This document shows, piece after piece, positions 48,791 through 52,631 of a stretch of DNA of 52,631 nucleotides. Made by a program: the position numbers and the translations under genes. The DNA is from CAWGUU01 sp963825765 (GTDB lineage Bacteria; Actinomycetota; Acidimicrobiia; Acidimicrobiales; AC-14). The notes beneath the pieces are model-generated. The model had not been told where the DNA came from and ran no database searches. It saw nothing but the letters and a program-made list of their open reading frames with translations. The stretch covers positions 1 through 52,631 of the forward strand of contig CAWGUU010000016.1 in the NCBI GenBank assembly GCA_963825765.1. The letters run 5' to 3'. The number at the start of each line of letters is the position of its first letter. Within the stretch, counting starts at the first letter, position 1.

Positions 48791-50389
48791 ATGACGTCGG
48801 TCGACCTCGGCATCCCGGGTTACACCGACGTCTCGGAGCTCGGCCGCGGCGGCTTCGCCACCATCTACCGGGCGTGGCAGGCCACGTTCGAGCGCGAAGT
48901 GGCCATCAAGGTGCTGTCGGGGAAGGCCGACGATGCCTCCGCCGACCGGTTCCGGCGTGAGTGTGCCGCCGTAGGAACCCTGTCCGGCCACCCCAACATC
49001 GTCACCGTGTACGAGGCGGGCACGACCGGCGACGGGCGCCTCTTCATCGTCATGGAGCTCCTCCACGGCGGCTCCCTCGCCGACCAACTGGCTGCTCAGG
49101 GGCCGTTCGAGGTCGCCGACGTCCTCGACTACGGCGGCCGGATCGCCGGGGCCATCGAGTCCGCTCACCGGGCGAACATCCTCCACCGTGACCTCAAGCC
49201 CGAGAACATCCTGCTCTCCCGCCTGGGGGAGCCCAAAGTCGCCGACTTCGGGATGGCCCAGCTCCCCGGGTCCGATCCCAGCGCCACGGCCGGCTTGACC
49301 GGGACGATCGTGCACGCTGCCCCCGAGGTCCTGGCCGGCGAGCCTCCCGCCGTCGCGTCCGACGTGTACTCCCTCGCGTCCACGCTGTACTGCCTTGTGG
49401 CGGGACGGCCCCCCTTCGCCGGCACAGCCGACCAGAGCTTGGTCGCGCTCGTGAGCCGGGTCACCACCGAGGCACCGCCCGACCTTCGGCCCCGCGGCGT
49501 GCCCGAGGACCTGTGCCTCGTGCTCGAGCAGGGGTTGGCCAAGGCGCCGGGGGACCGCCAGCACGACGTGGCCCAGCTCGGGCGGCAGCTCCAAGCCGTG
49601 CAAGCCTCGCTCGACCAGCCGATCACCCGGCTCCCGATCGACTCGGTGGGGCCGAGACCGGCGGCGTCGAAGTCGGGACAGCAGACGCCGACACCCCGTG
49701 CGCGGCAAGGCCGACGGCGCCGACTCACCATCGCAGGCGCCGTCGTTCTCGGCGCGGCTGCGGTCCTTTCGGTCGCCATTCCGCTCATTGCCGACCGGCC
49801 GACGCCCCTTCCGGTGCTCTACCAGGACAATTTCGACGCAGGACTGAACTGGTACGAGCACGACGACGACACGGCCAAGCTGGCCTACGACCAGGGTCGG
49901 TACCGGCTCGTGGTCAAGAAGGCGAACGGGGTCGTCCTCTCGGACACGTCCTTCCGGGGCGGCGTGTACGGGGAGCCGTTGACGGCGCTCACCGACGTGA
50001 GCGTCCGCGTCAGGGCGCTGCCGGCCTCGCCCGGAGCGATCTTCGGGCTGTTCTGCCGGTACGGGCCCACCGGCGAGTACTACCAGGCCGTCCTCCGCAC
50101 CGACGGGGAGGCCCTGATCCTCAAGTCGTTGCAGCCGGGGGTCACGACGCTCGGCCGCGGCCGGGTGTCCGACGTCGGTACCGGCCGAGAGGTGCGGCTG
50201 CGCCTCGACTGCACGGGTGGCGAGAAAACCCGTGTCGCCTTGTGGGCCGACGACGAGAAGGTGACGGAGGCCGAGGATGAGGACGGCCTGCGGTACGGGA
50301 GCGTCGGGATGATGGTGAGCGCCGACGATCCTCCCGCCGACGTGCTGTTCGAGGACTTCGTGCTGCTGGGGCGGCGCCGCCAGGCCTGA
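48791..50389 (+). CDS. Transmembrane Ser/Thr protein kinase
   Basis: A 532-residue Hanks-type (PknB-like) kinase. Gly loop LGRGGFATIY (17-26), Lys40 in VAIKVL, HRDLKPEN with Asp134, and ADFG with Asp152 are intact. The APE region reads GTIVHAAPE. After the kinase domain (to about 270) come a Pro/Arg linker, a membrane helix (about 315-335) and an extracytoplasmic domain of 190 residues (LYQDNFDAGLNWYEHDDD; AIFGLFCRYGPTGEYYQAVL) like the concanavalin/LamG-type sensor domains attached to other actinobacterial kinases. It is last in the L2-headed gene run and converges on an FHA gene, a possible phosphoprotein partner. Confidence 0.93.
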   Translation: MTSVDLGIPGYTDVSELGRGGFATIYRAWQATFEREVAIKVLSGKADDASADRFRRECAAVGTLSGHPNIVTVYEAGTTGDGRLFIVMELLHGGSLADQLAAQGPFEVADVLDYGGRIAGAIESAHRANILHRDLKPENILLSRLGEPKVADFGMAQLPGSDPSATAGLTGTIVHAAPEVLAGEPPAVASDVYSLASTLYCLVAGRPPFAGTADQSLVALVSRVTTEAPPDLRPRGVPEDLCLVLEQGLAKAPGDRQHDVAQLGRQLQAVQASLDQPITRLPIDSVGPRPAASKSGQQTPTPRARQGRRRRLTIAGAVVLGAAAVLSVAIPLIADRPTPLPVLYQDNFDAGLNWYEHDDDTAKLAYDQGRYRLVVKKANGVVLSDTSFRGGVYGEPLTALTDVSVRVRALPASPGAIFGLFCRYGPTGEYYQAVLRTDGEALILKSLQPGVTTLGRGRVSDVGTGREVRLRLDCTGGEKTRVALWADDEKVTEAEDEDGLRYGSVGMMVSADDPPADVLFEDFVLLGRRRQA

Positions 50390-50397
50390 CCCGAGGC

Positions 50398-51000
50398 TCA
50401 GGCGCTCGGGTCGGGGCGCAGGTCGGCCAGGGTCACGGCTCGCCGGAGGAGGGCCTCGTTGGCGAGCACCAGCCGGCGGGACTGGGCGGTCTGGTAGATG
50501 GCGAACTTGTCGTAGAGGTTGGCCAGGTGGAACTTGACGGCGGCGTCGCTCACGACCAGCTCCTCGGCGATCTGGGCGATGCTGGCGGGCTCGGCGAAAG
50601 GGCTGGCGTTCAGCAGCGGCCGGCACAGGGCGATGAGGACGTCCCGCTCCCGAGTGGTGAGGTTGGGTGACTTGGGACCGGTGTCGGTGCGCTCGGCAGG
50701 GTTGGCACCGGTATCACGGAAGAGCAGCTGCGTCCGGCCCATGCGGATCTCGTCGCCCGGGCGCAGCACCTGCTCGCCGGCCACGGCCTGCCCGTTGACG
50801 AAGGTGCCGTTGGACGAGCCGAGGTCGCGGAGGCTGAACGAGGCGCCGTAGGACTCGATGACGGCGTGCACCTGGGAGACGAGGCGGTCGTCGCGGAGCG
50901 CCACGTCGTTCTGCTCGCCGCGCCCGATCGTGATGCGGTCCGCGTCCAGCGGGAACAGCTCGGCCGGGCCGGATCCTCGGATCTCGATGTAGGCGGGCAT
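50398..51000 (-). CDS. FHA-domain winged-helix regulator
   Basis: A 200-residue cytoplasmic protein. The FHA phosphothreonine-binding domain covers residues 1-95 (ITIGRGEQNDVAL, SQVHAVIE, LRDLGSSNGTFVNG; the binding Arg, Ser, His and Asn are present). A helix-turn-helix domain follows, starting TTRERDVLIALCRP, with IAQIAEELVVSDAAVKFHLANLYDKFAI, like LuxR-type C-terminal domains. It probably reads phosphorylation by the convergent kinase and binds DNA. Its start lies only 43 bases from the third 88-nt element, on the opposite strand, so that intergenic region could be its own target. Confidence 0.88.
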   Translation of the reverse strand: MPAYIEIRGSGPAELFPLDADRITIGRGEQNDVALRDDRLVSQVHAVIESYGASFSLRDLGSSNGTFVNGQAVAGEQVLRPGDEIRMGRTQLLFRDTGANPAERTDTGPKSPNLTTRERDVLIALCRPLLNASPFAEPASIAQIAEELVVSDAAVKFHLANLYDKFAIYQTAQSRRLVLANEALLRRAVTLADLRPDPSA

Positions 51001-51043
51001 CGGCGTCCACGAACCTAACTCGGCCGGCTCGTCCGGCCCCGGA

Positions 51044-51131
51044 CCTGACCCGGAGGCGAGGAAACCCTCACCCCCCGCGCGGCGAACACCGTCGCCGGCG
51101 GCCATTACCCGCCGGTCTCCGGAAGCGCACC
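51044..51131 (+). promoter_or_regulatory. 88-nt conserved leader element, copy 3
   Basis: Aligns without gaps to copies 1 and 2 although the flanking sequence differs completely. In the first hairpin one base pair is changed on both strands (A-T in copies 1 and 2 is G-C here), a compensatory change that supports base pairing; an adjacent pair is disrupted. It lies in the gap between the divergent FHA regulator and a small secreted protein, 40 bases before that protein's ATG. Confidence 0.7.
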
Positions 51132-51171
51132 CTGGGCTCACCATTTGCACCCATCCCAGGAGGAACGTCCC

Positions 51172-51414
51172 ATGAACATCATCCGCACCCGCATCGCCCG
51201 CTTCACCGTCGCGTCGGCCCTCGTCCTCGGCATGGGAGCCCTCGGCGTCGGCCCAGCCCTGGCGACCGGCACCTGGGCCGGCTCGGTCCCCGCCAGCACC
51301 ATGTCGGCCGGCGAGGACGCCGCGACCGACGCCCAGCGGGGCGAGATCGCCGGACACGGCTCCGACTCGGGCACCGACAAAGTCCGCGACAACAGCCCTG
51401 ATCTCGCGTGGTGA
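51172..51414 (+). CDS. Small secreted protein
   Basis: An 80-residue exported protein: signal peptide MNIIRTRIARFTVASALVLG with cleavage after ALA (GPALATG), then a short mature part of about 45 residues rich in Asp, Gly and Ser without cysteines. Strong CAGGAGGAA ribosome-binding site. It is the first gene after the third 88-nt element. No family recognised. Confidence 0.7.
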   Translation: MNIIRTRIARFTVASALVLGMGALGVGPALATGTWAGSVPASTMSAGEDAATDAQRGEIAGHGSDSGTDKVRDNSPDLAW

Positions 51415-51422
51415 GGCCGACG

Positions 51423-51890
51423 ATGCGAAGCACACGGCTCATCGTGGCCATCGGCCTCATGGCCGGCCTGGTCCTGACGGCAGCGCCGGCACCCGCCGGC
51501 GCTGCTCCGGCCGGCCCTGCTCCCACGGTCACCTTCACCCTGCTCACACCCCTGCCGACGGTCCTGGCGGTCGGAGAATCCGCCACCATCGGGGTGAGAG
51601 TGCAGAGCAGCGAGCCGTTCGTCATGGCCATCGCCCTGTCCAACGCCTACTACCCGGGACGAGCCGTGCTCTTCGACGGTTCGCCGGCTCAGGCCGGCGG
51701 CACCTCCGCCGACCTGTACCTCACCATCACCGCCCGGTCGTCTTCCGCAGACCTCGGACCGGTGCAGAACTGGCCGGCCGACGAGGACTGGTCCGCAGGG
51801 GTCGCCCCGGTCGCGGTGGCTGTGGGTGCCCGTTTCGCCGGCCGCGGCGTGGTCGGGACCCAGTTCCCCTTCGCCGTGACAGTTCCCTGA
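51423..51890 (+). CDS. Secreted beta-rich protein
   Basis: A 155-residue exported protein. Signal peptide (MRSTRLIVAIGLMAGLVLTA, cleavage near AGAAPA), then a domain with alternating hydrophobic residues (TVTFTLLTPLPTVLAVGESATIGVRV) typical of an immunoglobulin-like fold. No cysteines. It begins 8 bases after the previous stop; a GTG overlapping that stop is an alternative start. It probably belongs to the third-element transcript. Confidence 0.72.
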   Translation: MRSTRLIVAIGLMAGLVLTAAPAPAGAAPAGPAPTVTFTLLTPLPTVLAVGESATIGVRVQSSEPFVMAIALSNAYYPGRAVLFDGSPAQAGGTSADLYLTITARSSSADLGPVQNWPADEDWSAGVAPVAVAVGARFAGRGVVGTQFPFAVTVP

Positions 51891-51990
51891 CGAGAGCTCG
51901 ATGCAGGAGAGAGCACACAGAAAGCCAACCCGCCGGGGCACCTCGTCCCGTCGGTATGACCCATCCAACACCAGACCCGAGGAGGTCCCC

Positions 51991-52569
51991 ATGAACCGTT
52001 CAGCCGTCTCTGCCCGTTCCGCCATCTACAAGGTCGTGCTCATGATCACCCTGCTCGGCGCCATCGCCGCCCTCGCCGCCTGTGGCGGGGACGAATCGGC
52101 CAGCGCCGAGCCGAGGACGTTCAGCGACGACCGCTATCCGTTCACGTTCACCTATCCCGGTGATCTCGAAAGCACGGACGACATCACCAATACGTCCGGC
52201 GATCCCGCCGGGAAAAGCAGTACGGGACTCATGTTCGACTCCGACAACGTGCTGGTCGTCACCAGGTACTCGACGCTCGACGCCGAGGTCACCGCGTCGG
52301 ACATGCCCGGCGCGATCGCCGAGCTCGACATGGTGATCAGCGAGCTCACCGGGAATCCCATCAGCGGCACGCTCGTCGATGTCGGTGGGTTCCCAGGAGT
52401 GCTCTACGACAACGTCGAGATCCCCCAACCGCCGTCCGGACGCACACGCATGGTGTTCCTGTTCGAGGGCGACGCCCAGTACTCGATCCACTGCCAGTCG
52501 ACCCCCGATCTGCGCCAGCAGGTGACGGCCGCCTGCGACCAGGCCATGTCCACCCTCCGGCACCGGTGA
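51991..52569 (+). CDS. Lipoprotein
   Basis: A 192-residue lipoprotein with lipobox ALAAC (Cys31). The mature part begins EPRTFSDDRYPFTFTYPGDLE, a pattern of LpqN/PsbP-like domains that start with a sentence such as YPFTFxYP followed by a beta-alpha sandwich; a PsbP/DUF1795-type fold is likely. Ends with two Cys (IHCQSTP, TAACDQAM) that may pair. The ATG with GAGGAGG is preferred to the earlier ATG at 51901, which would give a 30-residue Arg-rich extension. After its stop, the last 60 bases of the window hold nothing recognisable. Confidence 0.78.
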   Translation: MNRSAVSARSAIYKVVLMITLLGAIAALAACGGDESASAEPRTFSDDRYPFTFTYPGDLESTDDITNTSGDPAGKSSTGLMFDSDNVLVVTRYSTLDAEVTASDMPGAIAELDMVISELTGNPISGTLVDVGGFPGVLYDNVEIPQPPSGRTRMVFLFEGDAQYSIHCQSTPDLRQQVTAACDQAMSTLRHR

Positions 52570-52631
52570 CCCGGATCATCACCGAACCGCTACGTCCCGG
52601 CGTCGCCCGGCGGGAGCGGCTGCGGATCGAG

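Noticed and set aside
42190..51435. Reverse-strand open frames over all three 88-nt elements that share the pattern RVMAxGxGVRxAG
   Set aside because: The shared peptide simply mirrors the conserved DNA element; the frames have different surroundings and no start sites.

Overview
The window is a stretch of high-GC chromosome from an actinobacterium. The evidence is a WhiB regulator, a resuscitation-promoting-factor protein, paired ArsA/Get3-like ATPases next to whiB, a furA-katG pair, an acyl-CoA carboxylase with a tiny epsilon-like subunit, and many GTG/TTG starts. Membership of Acidimicrobiia is plausible but is inference; nothing here proves it.

Layout, left part (1-13.4 kb). A lipoprotein, a luciferase-like monooxygenase, an FxsA protein and a protease-like membrane protein without catalytic residues precede a bifunctional penicillin-binding protein. 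Next come selA-selB, whiB, an NfeD-like protein and two ArsA-family ATPases. PBP, whiB and the two ATPases resemble the mycobacterial ponA2-whiB4-Rv3680-Rv3679 neighbourhood, here interrupted by the selenocysteine genes. STAS and receiver proteins and tRNA-Pro(CGG) follow.

Accessory island (13.4-16.5 kb). Base composition drops. The island starts at the 3' end of tRNA-Pro with a decayed tyrosine integrase, followed by a twice-frameshifted RelA/SpoT-domain gene, a 7-bp tandem repeat and a Doc-type toxin with a 40-residue partner.

Core metabolism (16.5-41.8 kb). furA-katG; a voltage-gated-type K+ channel; a reverse-strand operon with an S9 peptidase, a GlcD-type FAD oxidase, a DUF1338 (2-oxoadipate dioxygenase/decarboxylase-like) enzyme and a ferredoxin-metallo-beta-lactamase fusion; a disulfide oxidoreductase; Rpf; a two-domain cupredoxin; lysC-asd; two cyclophilins; a cyanophycinase-like peptidase; and the operon dnaX-ybaB-recR-exonuclease-accD-accE. 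The SRP RNA and two tRNA-Ser genes flanking tadA complete this block.

Envelope-protein region (41.8-52.6 kb). An ISL3 transposase tail abuts tRNA-Ser(CGA). After it, an 88-nt element occurs three times without gaps, each copy upstream of genes for secreted or lipid-anchored proteins. Two of the transcription units are paralogous. In the first, the large secreted-protein gene has lost its middle. In the second it is intact and is followed by a small secreted protein, a lipoprotein, a Thr-rich membrane protein and a transmembrane Ser/Thr kinase. A convergent FHA-HTH regulator lies beside the kinase. The 88-nt element and the cell-surface genes it precedes are the best candidate here for an undescribed regulatory system.

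A recurring oddity is that several genes (the NfeD-like gene, the GlcD-type oxidase, lipoprotein B, and probably the second ArsA gene) have clear N-terminal coding sequence but no in-frame ATG, GTG or TTG where one is expected.
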